Shown piece by piece: positions 50,856 through 59,954 of a stretch of DNA of 64,000 nucleotides (the stretch's first letter is position 1; the number at the start of each line of letters is the position of its first letter). A program made the translations under genes and the position numbers. Source of the DNA: an uncultured Lachnospiraceae bacterium (lineage in GTDB: Bacteria > Bacillota > Clostridia > Lachnospirales > Lachnospiraceae); contig CAJTRK010000001.1 of NCBI GenBank assembly GCA_910578475.1, forward strand, positions 159,871 through 223,870, in the 5' to 3' direction. A model generated the notes under the pieces. That model ran no database searches and was not told the DNA's origin. It saw nothing but the letters and a program-made list of their open reading frames with translations.

Positions 50856-52862
50856 TTAAGATTCTTTCTTTGCCTTCTTGCCGCGCCTTATCATCGGCAG
50901 GAACATCATCAGCACCAGTGCGGTGAAAAAGAAGATTTCTCCGGGTTCCGAGCCGATTTGGTAACCGACTGACAGATTGGACACACCAAGCGGAAGCGGG
51001 TTTGGCTGGTTGACATCGCTGCTTTCCCCGTCGGGATTTCGAACGGTATCAATGACCGCTATAAAGGAAGTATGAGGCGTTATCATGTGATAGTTCAATC
51101 CAAGCTGTGTTACCTCATTCTTTACATCCGGGTTAGAAGGATTGATGCCGTAATCCGTCAGGCGTTCCACGCGTTTTCTCGCCCACAGATAGCCGAGCGC
51201 ATTATTATTTCCGGCTTTGATGTCGGAAACGGAGAGCTCCTGCGTAAACGTGCCTTTTCCGGTTTTTCCCGTAATTTTCACGGTTCCCGCCGCTTCTCCG
51301 TGCCATTTTCCGAGCAGAACGATGGGCTTGCTCGCATAGAGGGTCGGCAGGGTCGTCGGTTCTACATCATAGGCGTCAAAACCTTCAAAGGATACCTGGA
51401 TATCGGTCAGTATCGGGGACTGTATGTAAGTGCGGAATTTTTCCGCAACCGCCGGCGCCTCGTCTTCATCCATGACAATGAAAGATTCGCCCTGTCCGGT
51501 TTTGGCAATGCCTTCCATCAGATAACGGTTGACCGCATAACCGATGCCGAAGGAAAAGAAATCCGCTTCGCTCTGGTTCTCATGAATCAACTGGAATACT
51601 TCGGATTCTCCCCAGATATAGCCGTCAGAAATGATGACGATATTGCGGGAGGTGTCCAGGTTGTTTGGAATGCGGAGTGCGCTTTCCATCGCTTCGTAGA
51701 GTTCCGTTCCGCCGGCGCCGTTCTGGTCGTTGATAAGTTCGAGGGCTTTTTCAATATTTTCTTCCGTTGCGGGGACGGAACGTTTGGACATCTGATAGGA
51801 TGTTCCGGAAAAAAGAATCAGATTAAAGGAATCTGTTTCCCGCAGGTTGGAAACAAGGTTGCGTATCAGCTTTTTGGCGGTATCAAGCGGAAAACCGGAC
51901 ATGGAACCCGATACATCCAGAACGAAAATATATTCTCTCGGCGGAATATCTTCCGGCTCACAGCGTTCCGGCGGCTGTATCATCAGCATAAAGACATTTT
52001 CATCGTTGTTGCTGTTCATCAGGAGTCCGGTCTGAATCGATTCTCCGGTGAGCTTGTAATCGAGTACAAAATCGCGGTTGCCCGCATAGTCATTCGGGTC
52101 TGCCAGCGTTACATGCGCTTCTTTTTCATTCCAGTCGATATTGATATCATGCGTGCTGCTTGACAGGGCCGAAATGGGTACGGCAGAGGTAACATCGACG
52201 TTGATTTCATAAGCGTTTTCCGGCAGACTGCCTTCCGGGAGATAAGGCATGCCGCTCCATTCTTCCCGTGTGCCGCAGTCATCAATAACAGGACCGACAT
52301 AGCGGGGGCCTGCGACGGTGGGAAAAACGAACTGATAGATGCCGTCAGTCGGCATGATTAATTCCGTATAATGCAGTTCGATGCGGACTTCATCGCCCGG
52401 CATGATATTGGCAACATCCATCGTGAACATATTGGCTTTCTGCTCGGACAGCATGGAAGCAGTCTTGCCTTCGCTCCTGGCCGTTTCAAATTCTTCTTCG
52501 GCTTCTTCTTTTTCCTTAATGGTCGCGGTCACACGCTGGTTGCCGACCTGCATCTGCATGCCGTGTATGGTAACTCTGGTGGACGCCGGAAAAACATATT
52601 TGGCATTGATTGGGCTGCTTCCTTCGTTTGCGTAAGTCTGTACGACGTAGGTGTCGGCGATAATGCCGTCGATTGTGGCATTTACGCTTGTTTTTTTCAG
52701 GGGAAAGCTGTCTACGCCGATTTCTTCGCTTTCCACATAAAAGTATGGCGCATAGGTCCGGTCTTCCGCTTCATCCGTTTCTTCTGCATGGACGACAGGC
52801 GTGCAGCAGATAAAAAGGCATAGGGCGGTGAGCAGACACAGCAGTCTTTTGTATTTTTTCAT
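50856..52862 (-). CDS. Exported VIT-VWA surface protein with sorting-type C-terminus
   Basis: A 668-residue secreted protein. Signal peptide 1-26; VIT (vault/inter-alpha-trypsin) domain about 50-175 with YVFPASTRVTIHGMQMQVG; von Willebrand A domain about 308-480 with the MIDAS residues in FVLDVSGSMSG, GGTELYEAMES and IISDGYIWGE, and it should bind a divalent metal. The C-terminus is tripartite: motif SEPGEI (638-643), hydrophobic helix (644-658) and basic tail RRGKKAKKES, as in exosortase substrates. AAAGGAG sets the start. It heads a two-gene operon with the exosortase and is preceded by an 11-bp repeat array. Confidence 0.9.
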   Translation of the reverse strand: MKKYKRLLCLLTALCLFICCTPVVHAEETDEAEDRTYAPYFYVESEEIGVDSFPLKKTSVNATIDGIIADTYVVQTYANEGSSPINAKYVFPASTRVTIHGMQMQVGNQRVTATIKEKEEAEEEFETARSEGKTASMLSEQKANMFTMDVANIMPGDEVRIELHYTELIMPTDGIYQFVFPTVAGPRYVGPVIDDCGTREEWSGMPYLPEGSLPENAYEINVDVTSAVPISALSSSTHDINIDWNEKEAHVTLADPNDYAGNRDFVLDYKLTGESIQTGLLMNSNNDENVFMLMIQPPERCEPEDIPPREYIFVLDVSGSMSGFPLDTAKKLIRNLVSNLRETDSFNLILFSGTSYQMSKRSVPATEENIEKALELINDQNGAGGTELYEAMESALRIPNNLDTSRNIVIISDGYIWGESEVFQLIHENQSEADFFSFGIGYAVNRYLMEGIAKTGQGESFIVMDEDEAPAVAEKFRTYIQSPILTDIQVSFEGFDAYDVEPTTLPTLYASKPIVLLGKWHGEAAGTVKITGKTGKGTFTQELSVSDIKAGNNNALGYLWARKRVERLTDYGINPSNPDVKNEVTQLGLNYHMITPHTSFIAVIDTVRNPDGESSDVNQPNPLPLGVSNLSVGYQIGSEPGEIFFFTALVLMMFLPMIRRGKKAKKES

Positions 52863-52909
52863 TTGGGTTTACTCCTTTCGGTTTCGAACAGGACTTGGAA
52901 ATCCTTTTA

Positions 52910-53012
52910 ATCATATCGTATTCCATGAAAACATCATTTTTGTATCATTTGTGCATCAAAGGGGCATCTTTTTTGCATCAAAGGCGCATCAAATTTGCAT
53001 CAAAGTTGCATC
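52910..53012 (-). promoter_or_regulatory. Array of eight 11-bp direct repeats plus promoter of the VIT-VWA gene
   Basis: On the plus strand, units begin at 52932, 52943, 52954, 52965, 52976, 52987, 52998 and 53009, an exact 11-base period, consensus CATCAAANNNG (minus strand CNNNTTTGATG). The last unit before the gene lies 16 bases from ATCATA (52910-52915; TATGAT on the minus strand), i.e. at the -35 position, with the start codon 48 bases further. This is the layout of promoters activated by OmpR/PhoB-type regulators. The core and period match 30265-30330. Confidence 0.85.
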
Positions 53013-53130
53013 AGCGAAAAAGGATATTACATGGCGAAATCACATGGCCCGGCTTGCACAAAAGAACCTTATATGCTAAGATGGAAAAATCAGAGAATGA
53101 GGCCAAACCCTGCGAAAGGAGCGAATAAAA

Positions 53131-54291
53131 ATGCAGAACATTACTATTACGGACACCATCAAATATGTAGGAACGGATGACAGGGCAATTGATTTATTCG
53201 AGAGCCAGTACATAGTGCCGAACGGTGTTTCTTATAATTCTTATGTTATTTTGGATGAGAAAATTGCCGTAATGGACGGCGTAGACGAAAGGGCGGAAGA
53301 AGTCTGGTTCCAAAATCTGGAGAAAGTCCTGGACGGCAAAATGCCGGATTATCTCGTCGTTTCGCATATGGAACCCGACCATGCCGGCAATATTCAGAAA
53401 TTTATGGAAAAATATCCTCAGACGCAGCTCGTTGTAAATGCGAAAGCGCTCAGTATGCTGCCGCAGTTCTTTACGCTGGATATGAGCGCGCGCAGCGTGG
53501 TGGTCAAAGAAGGCGATGAACTGAGTCTTGGAAACCATGTGCTGACATTTGTCATGGCGCCGATGGTGCACTGGCCGGAAGTCATGGTATCTTATGAAAA
53601 AACGGAAAAAATTCTTTTTTCTGCCGATGCGTTCGGAAAATTCGGCGCGCTGGATGCGGAAGAAGACTGGGCCTGCGAAGCGCGGCGGTATTATTTTAAT
53701 ATTGTAGGGAAATACGGCATGCAGGTACAGGCATTGCTGAAAAAGGCGTCCGCGCTTGATATCCGGGTAATTTGCCCGCTGCATGGACCGATTTTATCGG
53801 AGAATCTGGATTTTTATCTCGGAAAATACCAGACGTGGAGCAGCTATGAACCGGAAGACAAAGGTATTTTGATTGCCTATGCTTCCATTCATGGAAATAC
53901 CGGAAAAGCGGCAGAAAAGCTGGCAGAGCTGTTAAGAGCCAAAGGCGCGGAAAAAGTGGTGGTTTCGGATTTGGCGAGAGAAGACATGGCGGAAGTTATC
54001 GAGGACGCGTTCCGGTATGACCGGATGGTTCTTGCGGCGGCTACCTATGATGCGGGCGTATTCCCCTGTATGGACAGTTTTCTGGCGCGGCTGAAATCCA
54101 AAAATTTCCAGAAGCGTACCGTCGGTTTGATTGAAAACGGAAGTTGGGCGCCGATGGCGGGCAAGGTGATGAAAGACAGCCTTTCCCAGATGAAAGAAAT
54201 AACGGTTCTTGAGCCGGTCGTAACGATAAAATCAACATTGAACGAAGCATCTGCGGAACAACTGGAATTATTGGCGGACGCGCTTGTATAA
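53131..54291 (+). CDS. fprA: Flavodiiron protein FprA
   Basis: A 386-residue A-type flavoprotein that reduces oxygen to water or nitric oxide to nitrous oxide in anaerobes. The N-terminal metallo-beta-lactamase-like domain has the di-iron ligands H-x-E-x-D-H in VSHMEPDHAGN, then MVHWPEVM, SADAFGKFG and PLHGPIL; the C-terminal flavodoxin domain (about 250-386) starts ILIAYASIHGNTGKAAEKLA. No rubredoxin extension. GAAAGGAGC precedes the ATG. The gene diverges from the VIT-VWA operon and ends with its own terminator. Confidence 0.95.
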   Translation: MQNITITDTIKYVGTDDRAIDLFESQYIVPNGVSYNSYVILDEKIAVMDGVDERAEEVWFQNLEKVLDGKMPDYLVVSHMEPDHAGNIQKFMEKYPQTQLVVNAKALSMLPQFFTLDMSARSVVVKEGDELSLGNHVLTFVMAPMVHWPEVMVSYEKTEKILFSADAFGKFGALDAEEDWACEARRYYFNIVGKYGMQVQALLKKASALDIRVICPLHGPILSENLDFYLGKYQTWSSYEPEDKGILIAYASIHGNTGKAAEKLAELLRAKGAEKVVVSDLAREDMAEVIEDAFRYDRMVLAAATYDAGVFPCMDSFLARLKSKNFQKRTVGLIENGSWAPMAGKVMKDSLSQMKEITVLEPVVTIKSTLNEASAEQLELLADALV

Positions 54292-54312
54292 TTTTTGGCC
54301 GATATCATAAAG

Positions 54313-54350
54313 CGCAGCATTTTGTATGGAAATGCTGCGTTTTTATTTTT
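54313..54350 (+). terminator. Intrinsic terminator of fprA
   Basis: CGCAGCATTT (54313-54322) pairs perfectly with AAATGCTGCG (54330-54339), seven-base loop, followed by TTTTTATTTTT. Confidence 0.9.
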
Positions 54351-54430
54351 ATCGACCCAATTTTCCATAATCATCTTGACAATCTTCCGCGATGCGATAG
54401 AATGTAGAAGATTTCACCTTTTTTGAAAAC

Positions 54431-54552
54431 GGGTGTCAGGACGCTTTCGGCGTCGGCCCCAAGTCTGCAGGTTGAAAGAAAGGCATGGTGATTAGGTTGA
54501 AAAATCAGAGATTTTTCAACCGGCAAATTTGTGCTGACGCCCCAATTTGCGG
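54431..54552 (+). repeat. Composite hairpin module before the second MATE gene
   Basis: Outer arms GGGTGTCA (54431-54438) and TGACGCCC (54535-54542) enclose CAGGACGCTTTC-GGCGTCGGCCCC, AAAGGCATGG (54479-54488) and the perfect 12-bp hairpin GGTTGAAAAATC-AGA-GATTTTTCAACC (54495-54521). The first inner block corresponds to 2561-2612. It sits in the leader of the MATE gene, after the fprA terminator. Confidence 0.7.
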
Positions 54553-54578
54553 GCTTGTTGGCAGTATGGAGGATTGGG

Positions 54579-55931
54579 ATGGAAAGAGATATGACGACAG
54601 GAAGCCCCATGAAACTGATATTGGGCTTTTCGGTTCCGCTGCTGTTCGGTTTGTTGTTCCAACAGCTTTACAGCATGGTCGATACGATTATTGTGGGACA
54701 TTATCTGGGCGTGGACGCGCTTGCGGCAGTTGGTGCGACCGGTTCGGTCAATTTTTTGATAATCGGATTCTGCATGGGCGTGTGCAATGGTTTTGCAATT
54801 CCGATTGCGCAGGAATTTGGAGCGAGAAATGAGAAGAATCTTCATAAGTATGTGGCGAACAGCGTGTGGCTTTCCGTCGCTTTTTCCGTGGTCATGACGA
54901 TTGCCGTCGTATTGCTGTGCCGCCCGATTCTTCGTCTGATGCGGACGCCGGACAATATCATAGACGGCTCATACAGTTACATAGTCATTATTTTCATCGG
55001 TATTCCGGTCACCTACCTCTATAACATGACATCGGCGATTATCCGTTCGCTCGGAGACAGCAGGACGCCGGTTATTTTTCTGGTGATGTCGGCGGTGTTA
55101 AATATCGGACTGGATTTGCTTTGCATTATTGTTTTCCGTATGGGCGTTGCCGGAGCCGCGGTTGCAACGGTGCTGGCGCAGCTTACAGCCGGCGTCTGCT
55201 GCCTTCTTTTCATGCGGAAAAAATTTCAGATATTGCGGATGAACAAAGAAGAGTGGCGAAGAGACGGGAACTTCATGAGTAAATTATGCGGCATGGGCCT
55301 TCCGATGGGATTACAATATTCCATTACGGCAATCGGCAGCGTTATTTTGCAGAGTGCGGTGAACGGCATCGGTTCCAACGCGGTGGCGGCGGTTACGGCG
55401 GGCGGTAAAGTGAGTATGTTTATGTGCTGCCCTTTTGATGCGATGGGAAGCACGATGGCGACTTATGGCGGACAGAATGTGGGAGCCGGGAAACTGGAAC
55501 GCGTGGGCCGCGGATTGAGGAGCTGCATATTGCTCGGTGCGGTCTATTCTGTCATCGCGCTTGGCATTGTTCTGTTTTTAGGAAGATATCTGTTACTGTT
55601 ATTTTTGAACAGCGATGAAACGGCCATTTTGGAAAATGCGCAATGGTTCATTATGATGAACAGCCTTTTCTATTTTCCGCTCGCACTGGTTAATATTATC
55701 CGGTTCATGATACAGGGGATGGGATTCAGCAAACTGGCTGTTTTCGCCGGCATGTTTGAAATGGTTGCAAGAACGCTGGCAGGGTTCGTACTCGTTCCGT
55801 TTTTTGGATTTCCGGCGGTCGGATTTGCCAATCCGCTTGCATGGATTTTTGCGGATATCTTCCTGATTCCGGCATATCTGTATGTAAAGCGCCGGATGGA
55901 ACAGGCGATGATGCGTCAGACAATGGCATAA
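54579..55931 (+). CDS. MATE family efflux transporter
   Basis: A 450-residue MATE transporter with twelve membrane helices. MKLILGFSVPLLFGLLFQQL, YSMVDTIIVGHYLGVDALAA and the second half LPMGLQYSITAIGSVILQSA are family-typical. GGAGG (54568-54572) sits seven bases before the ATG at 54579; the longer frames start inside the composite hairpin module. Not closely similar to the MATE gene at 10.7 kb, so not a recent duplicate. Substrate unknown. Confidence 0.93.
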   Translation: MERDMTTGSPMKLILGFSVPLLFGLLFQQLYSMVDTIIVGHYLGVDALAAVGATGSVNFLIIGFCMGVCNGFAIPIAQEFGARNEKNLHKYVANSVWLSVAFSVVMTIAVVLLCRPILRLMRTPDNIIDGSYSYIVIIFIGIPVTYLYNMTSAIIRSLGDSRTPVIFLVMSAVLNIGLDLLCIIVFRMGVAGAAVATVLAQLTAGVCCLLFMRKKFQILRMNKEEWRRDGNFMSKLCGMGLPMGLQYSITAIGSVILQSAVNGIGSNAVAAVTAGGKVSMFMCCPFDAMGSTMATYGGQNVGAGKLERVGRGLRSCILLGAVYSVIALGIVLFLGRYLLLLFLNSDETAILENAQWFIMMNSLFYFPLALVNIIRFMIQGMGFSKLAVFAGMFEMVARTLAGFVLVPFFGFPAVGFANPLAWIFADIFLIPAYLYVKRRMEQAMMRQTMA

Positions 55932-56007
55932 TCGGGAACAGGGCGTCTTGTCATTTTTCAGACAGCCTTTTTCGGAAAGACAGGATAGAAAGGAATTGTA
56001 TCATAAA

Positions 56008-57120
56008 ATGGCAGTTACAATTTTTACGATGACACACAAAAAGTTCAAAGAGCCCTCGGACCCGATTTATGTTCCGTTACAGGTTGGGCGCGCCTGCGGT
56101 GAAGACCTGGGCTATCCGGGGGACGATACGGGAGATACGATATCTGCGAAGAACTGCTATTACGGAGAGCTGACGGGCGTTTACTGGGTCTGGAAAAATG
56201 TGCGGACGGAAAACCCGGTCGGCATCTGCCACTACAGAAGGTATTTCTGTACCGAAGAAGGACGTATTTTCAACGAAAAAGACTATATGTCGATTCTGGC
56301 GGAATACGATATTATCACATCGAAAAAGCTGAAGCTGAACTTTTCCTATTTTGACGGCTATGCGAGCGATTATAATATTTTTGATTTGATTACGACGGGC
56401 GAAGTCATCCGGCAGAAATATCCGGAGTATTACGGCAATTTTGAACGGCTTGTGCATGGAAACGGCACTTATTTTGCAAATATGATGGTGGCAAAAAAAG
56501 CGTTGTACGATGAATACTGTGCATGGCTGTTTTCGATTTTTGACGAGGTGGAAAAGCGCATTGACGCGGACAGCTACGATGATTACCATAAGCGGGTGTT
56601 CGGTTTCATTTCGGAATTTCTGCTGCTTGTCTGGGTGGAGACGAAAGGACTGAAAGTCTGTGAATGCAAGATTGGCATGACGACGGAAAAGTACGAGACG
56701 AAACAGATGAAGGAAAGACTGGCGGACTTTTTCGGACAAAAAGATATCGCGGGCGCAAAGGCGTATTTTCTGGAATCATTGGAAAAGAGGCCGGATGTGC
56801 TGATGGAAGCTTCGGATATCACGGGCGAACTGAAAATCGCGATGCAGGTTGTAGCGGTATGCGAACTGGAACAGGCGCAGTCCGGGGAATGCGTTATCGA
56901 CAGAATCCGGTCATTCGACGAACTGATGCGATATTTTACCGGATTGAACGACGCCGTAAACGCCTGCCGTCTGGACAGCCTGCGGGAAGAAAATATCCGG
57001 TTCCTGCAAAAAGAACAGATTTCGGACATTGCAATAGATGCTTCCACCCGGATGTTCTGCACGGAAGAAGCGGAGCAGCGACGTGTGGCGGAGGCCGTAA
57101 AAAAATTAAGGGAGCGTTAA
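56008..57120 (+). CDS. DUF4422 family glycosyltransferase
   Basis: A 370-residue glycosyltransferase-like protein. Residues 1-250 match DUF4422: VPLQVGRACGEDLGYPGDDT, ISAKNCYYGELTGVYWVWKN and VGICHYRRYFC, blocks that are nearly invariant in the family, then FANMMVAKKALYDEYCAWLF. The remaining 120 residues are helical and less conserved. The family is usually found in capsule or exopolysaccharide loci. The start ATG at 56008 follows AAAGGA. The gene is separated from the MATE gene by 76 bases and overlaps the convergent lipoprotein gene by 15 bases. Confidence 0.87.
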   Translation: MAVTIFTMTHKKFKEPSDPIYVPLQVGRACGEDLGYPGDDTGDTISAKNCYYGELTGVYWVWKNVRTENPVGICHYRRYFCTEEGRIFNEKDYMSILAEYDIITSKKLKLNFSYFDGYASDYNIFDLITTGEVIRQKYPEYYGNFERLVHGNGTYFANMMVAKKALYDEYCAWLFSIFDEVEKRIDADSYDDYHKRVFGFISEFLLLVWVETKGLKVCECKIGMTTEKYETKQMKERLADFFGQKDIAGAKAYFLESLEKRPDVLMEASDITGELKIAMQVVAVCELEQAQSGECVIDRIRSFDELMRYFTGLNDAVNACRLDSLREENIRFLQKEQISDIAIDASTRMFCTEEAEQRRVAEAVKKLRER

Positions 57121-58476
57121 AAGCGTGGGAACCCGGGGGCGTTCAGGGCGCAGCAAGGGAGAAGCTTCAAATCCGGGTTCCAGAAGATAGCCCTTTGTTT
57201 TGCCAAGATAAGTTATGGTATTTTTTTTTCTGTCAGGAGTGTTATCATACCGGAAAAAGAAGCTTGTAAAAAGCGGCGTGTCATCTTCTCCGATATATTC
57301 CGTCGTAATGAAAGCAATTTCCACCATATTGTCGGAAGGTTCCAGGTCATATAAGACGCACTGTGCCCAGGGAAAATCGTGCAGAAGTTTTTCTAATTCT
57401 TCATTATATTTAATGACATCTATGTCGTTAATCAGTAAATAAGCGGTAAACTCGTTTTCGGCATCCGGGCTGCCGTCATATACGGTATTGGAGAGAATCG
57501 TTTCTTCTGTACCGTCGCCGTTTAAATCCATCGAGACGGGCAGGCTGTCCTGTAAGCGCATGGTCAGGTGTCCGGTATAACGGTATTCTTCTTTTAATCC
57601 CATTTGTTCCAGTTCCTGGCAGGGAATGGTAAAATCTATTGCCCCGCCGGCATAGGGGCCGAGCGCGTAAGTGTCGCTGATGAAGGTGAGCCCTTCGGCG
57701 GAAAGGAACCATTTATCATCCGCATAGAGAACGGATTCCAACGCCTCATCGGAAGGGCGTTTGTACATTTTGTTCTGATAAGGTTTTGTATCGGCCAACG
57801 CGCGGTTATATGCAAAGGTATCCGTCCGGAAAGAATCTGCATTTTCTCCAAGTTCTTTAAAGTCTATTAATTCCCCGGTTTGTGTGCTGTAATTTATGCC
57901 GATGCTGGTATAGTTTCCGTGGGCGCCGCCCGAATAAGAATAGAAGACTGCCTCAAAAGAAATGACATTACTGTCAGCTCTTCTGGAAGCAAAAGTAAAG
58001 TCACGACTGTAACTGATAAAACCGCTGTTTTCCGGCACATAATTTTCTCTGGCAAAATCCCGCACTGATGTGTCTTGTTGAAAGAGGATAAGCCGGTCCT
58101 GAATATCCGCATTGATTTTGGCGGCGGCTTCTTCATTTCCTTCGATGTAAACAACAGGATAATAAAGACTGCTAATAAACAGTACCGTGCCGTCTTCCGC
58201 CGTGTCCTGCGTTTCGTCTGCCTGCCAGTCGATTGCAACCTGATAAGTCCGGTTCGTTGTATCTTCAGTAATTTCCGGAGTTTTTTCGGAACTGCTGCCG
58301 GTTTTATCCGCTGTATGGGGAGTTGCGGGAAAGGATTCCGCAACATCGTTTGGGACTTCTTCGATGGCGGCTGCCTGATTGTCTATATTCGATTTTTCTG
58401 TCTGTTCGCCGCACGCGTTGCAAAACAGAGCGGTAACGGCAAACGCGAACGCGGCATAAAATCTGTTTTGTTTCAT
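57106..58476 (-). CDS. Exported DUF3298/RsiV-like protein with C-terminal extension
   Basis: A 456-residue exported protein. The N-terminus has a hydrophobic stretch ending ALFCNACGEQ, a probable but imperfect lipobox. After a low-complexity serine/threonine linker, residues 90-300 contain the DUF4163-DUF3298 pair seen in RsiV and PdaC: SFEAVFYSYSGGAHGNYTSI, YALGPYAGGAIDFTIP. The last 150 residues are extra, with DLNGDGTEETI resembling a calcium-loop FG-GAP repeat. DUF3298 proteins bind lysozyme or glycan substrates. AAAGGAG precedes the ATG at 58474-58476. Confidence 0.8.
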   Translation of the reverse strand: MKQNRFYAAFAFAVTALFCNACGEQTEKSNIDNQAAAIEEVPNDVAESFPATPHTADKTGSSSEKTPEITEDTTNRTYQVAIDWQADETQDTAEDGTVLFISSLYYPVVYIEGNEEAAAKINADIQDRLILFQQDTSVRDFARENYVPENSGFISYSRDFTFASRRADSNVISFEAVFYSYSGGAHGNYTSIGINYSTQTGELIDFKELGENADSFRTDTFAYNRALADTKPYQNKMYKRPSDEALESVLYADDKWFLSAEGLTFISDTYALGPYAGGAIDFTIPCQELEQMGLKEEYRYTGHLTMRLQDSLPVSMDLNGDGTEETILSNTVYDGSPDAENEFTAYLLINDIDVIKYNEELEKLLHDFPWAQCVLYDLEPSDNMVEIAFITTEYIGEDDTPLFTSFFFRYDNTPDRKKNTITYLGKTKGYLLEPGFEASPLLRPERPRVPTLLTLP

Positions 58477-58718
58477 CGTTAGAATGATACTCCTTTTTCT
58501 GTCCGATTTCATCGGACGCTGGCTTTTCTTTTGCTGTTATTATATCATATAAATTTTCGGGCTGGAAGTCACGGAGCGGGGTGTGCCTCCAAAGAGAACT
58601 ATGTTTTGCGCCGCAGTTTCCGGGCCGGTGGCGGTTCTTCTTGAGAATCCCTCTGACGTATGATAAAATGGTAAAAATCCGTAACATAAATATGCAAAGA
58701 AAGGAAAAGGGTATTGGT

Positions 58719-59945
58719 ATGAACTATCAGCAGGCATACGATAAACTGGAAAAAAACGGTCAGCTCCATGTGCTAAAATATTATGAGGAGTTGACGGCTG
58801 AACAAAAAGAAACATTGCTTTCCCAGGTGGAAGGGCTTGATTTCTCAATGACGGATTCCTATAAACATAAAGAAGAACTGACACAAAAAGGAAAAATCAC
58901 CCCGTTGTCCGCTATGCAGTTAAGCGAAATCTCGGCGAGAAAAGAGGAATTTATGTCCGCCGGCCTTGACGCGATTCGTGCGGGAAAAGTAGGCGCGGTT
59001 TTGCTGGCGGGCGGTATGGGAACGAGGCTTGGCTCCGATGCGCCGAAAGGTGTTTATAATATCGGTTTAACGAAGGAAGTCTTTATTTTCCAGCGATTGA
59101 TTGAAAATCTGCTCGAAGTGGTGCGTCAGGCGGATGCCTGGATTCACTTATTTGTGATGACGAGCGATAAGAACCACGAAGCGACGACCGCATTTTTTAA
59201 AGAAAAAAATTATTTCGGTTATCGTCCGGAATATATTACATTTTTTATGCAGGAAATGGCTCCTGCCACCGATTATGAAGGAAAAGTCTATCTGGAAGCG
59301 AAGAACAAAATTTCCACTTCTCCTAACGGTAACGGCGGATGGTTTTCATCCATGATGAAATGGGGCGTTGTGGATAAGATTCATGAGGCGGGCATCGAAT
59401 GGCTGAATGTTTTTGCGGTGGATAACGTGCTGCAGAGAATTGCGGACCCCTGTTTTGTCGGCGCTGTCATTCTGACCGACAGCGATGTCGGGGCTAAAGT
59501 GGTGCGCAAGAATGCGCCGGATGAGAAAATCGGCGTTATGTGTCTGGAAGACGGAAGGCCGTCGATTGTAGAATACTATGAGCTGACGGAAGAACTGATG
59601 AATGCCAAAGACGAAAATGGAGACCCGGCATACAGCTTCGGCGTTATTTTGAATTATTTGTTCCGGGAAAAATCGCTGGAGGAAATCGCTGCAAAGAAAC
59701 TGCCGCTTCATATTGTGGAGAAAAAAATTCCCTGTCTGGATGAGAATGGAGAACTCATAAAACCGGAGGAACCGAACGGCTATAAATATGAGCAGCTCGT
59801 TCTGGACATGATTCATCAGCTGGATTCCTGTCTGCCATATGAAGTGGAAAGAAATTATGAATTTGCGCCGATTAAAAATAAAACAGGCATCGATTCCGTG
59901 GAAAGCGCACGGGAGCTGTGCAAAGAGAATGGCATCGAATTATAG
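58719..59945 (+). CDS. UDP-sugar pyrophosphorylase (UDPGP family)
   Basis: A 408-residue nucleotidyltransferase of the UDPGP type 1 family: nucleotide loop LLAGGMGTRLGSDAPKGVYN near residue 92, MTSDKNHEATTAFFKE, ITFFMQEMAP, and WFSSMMKWGVVDKIHEAGIE. These are features of eukaryotic-type UDP-N-acetylglucosamine/UDP-glucose pyrophosphorylases, which make UDP-sugars from UTP and sugar-1-phosphate. galE follows about 235 bases later, in keeping with a UDP-hexose role. AAAAGGG precedes the ATG at 58719. Which hexose is used cannot be decided here. Confidence 0.9.
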   Translation: MNYQQAYDKLEKNGQLHVLKYYEELTAEQKETLLSQVEGLDFSMTDSYKHKEELTQKGKITPLSAMQLSEISARKEEFMSAGLDAIRAGKVGAVLLAGGMGTRLGSDAPKGVYNIGLTKEVFIFQRLIENLLEVVRQADAWIHLFVMTSDKNHEATTAFFKEKNYFGYRPEYITFFMQEMAPATDYEGKVYLEAKNKISTSPNGNGGWFSSMMKWGVVDKIHEAGIEWLNVFAVDNVLQRIADPCFVGAVILTDSDVGAKVVRKNAPDEKIGVMCLEDGRPSIVEYYELTEELMNAKDENGDPAYSFGVILNYLFREKSLEEIAAKKLPLHIVEKKIPCLDENGELIKPEEPNGYKYEQLVLDMIHQLDSCLPYEVERNYEFAPIKNKTGIDSVESARELCKENGIEL

Positions 59946-59954
59946 GTTTTGAGT

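Noticed and set aside
52932..53012. CRISPR or minisatellite interpretation of the 11-bp array
   Set aside because: Only the core of each unit is kept and the other positions vary freely, which fits protein-binding sites, and the array sits at the -35 position of a promoter.
54485..54832. 115-codon frame starting in the hairpin module before the second MATE gene
   Set aside because: Most of it overlaps the MATE gene in another frame, and its start lies in the repeated palindromic module.
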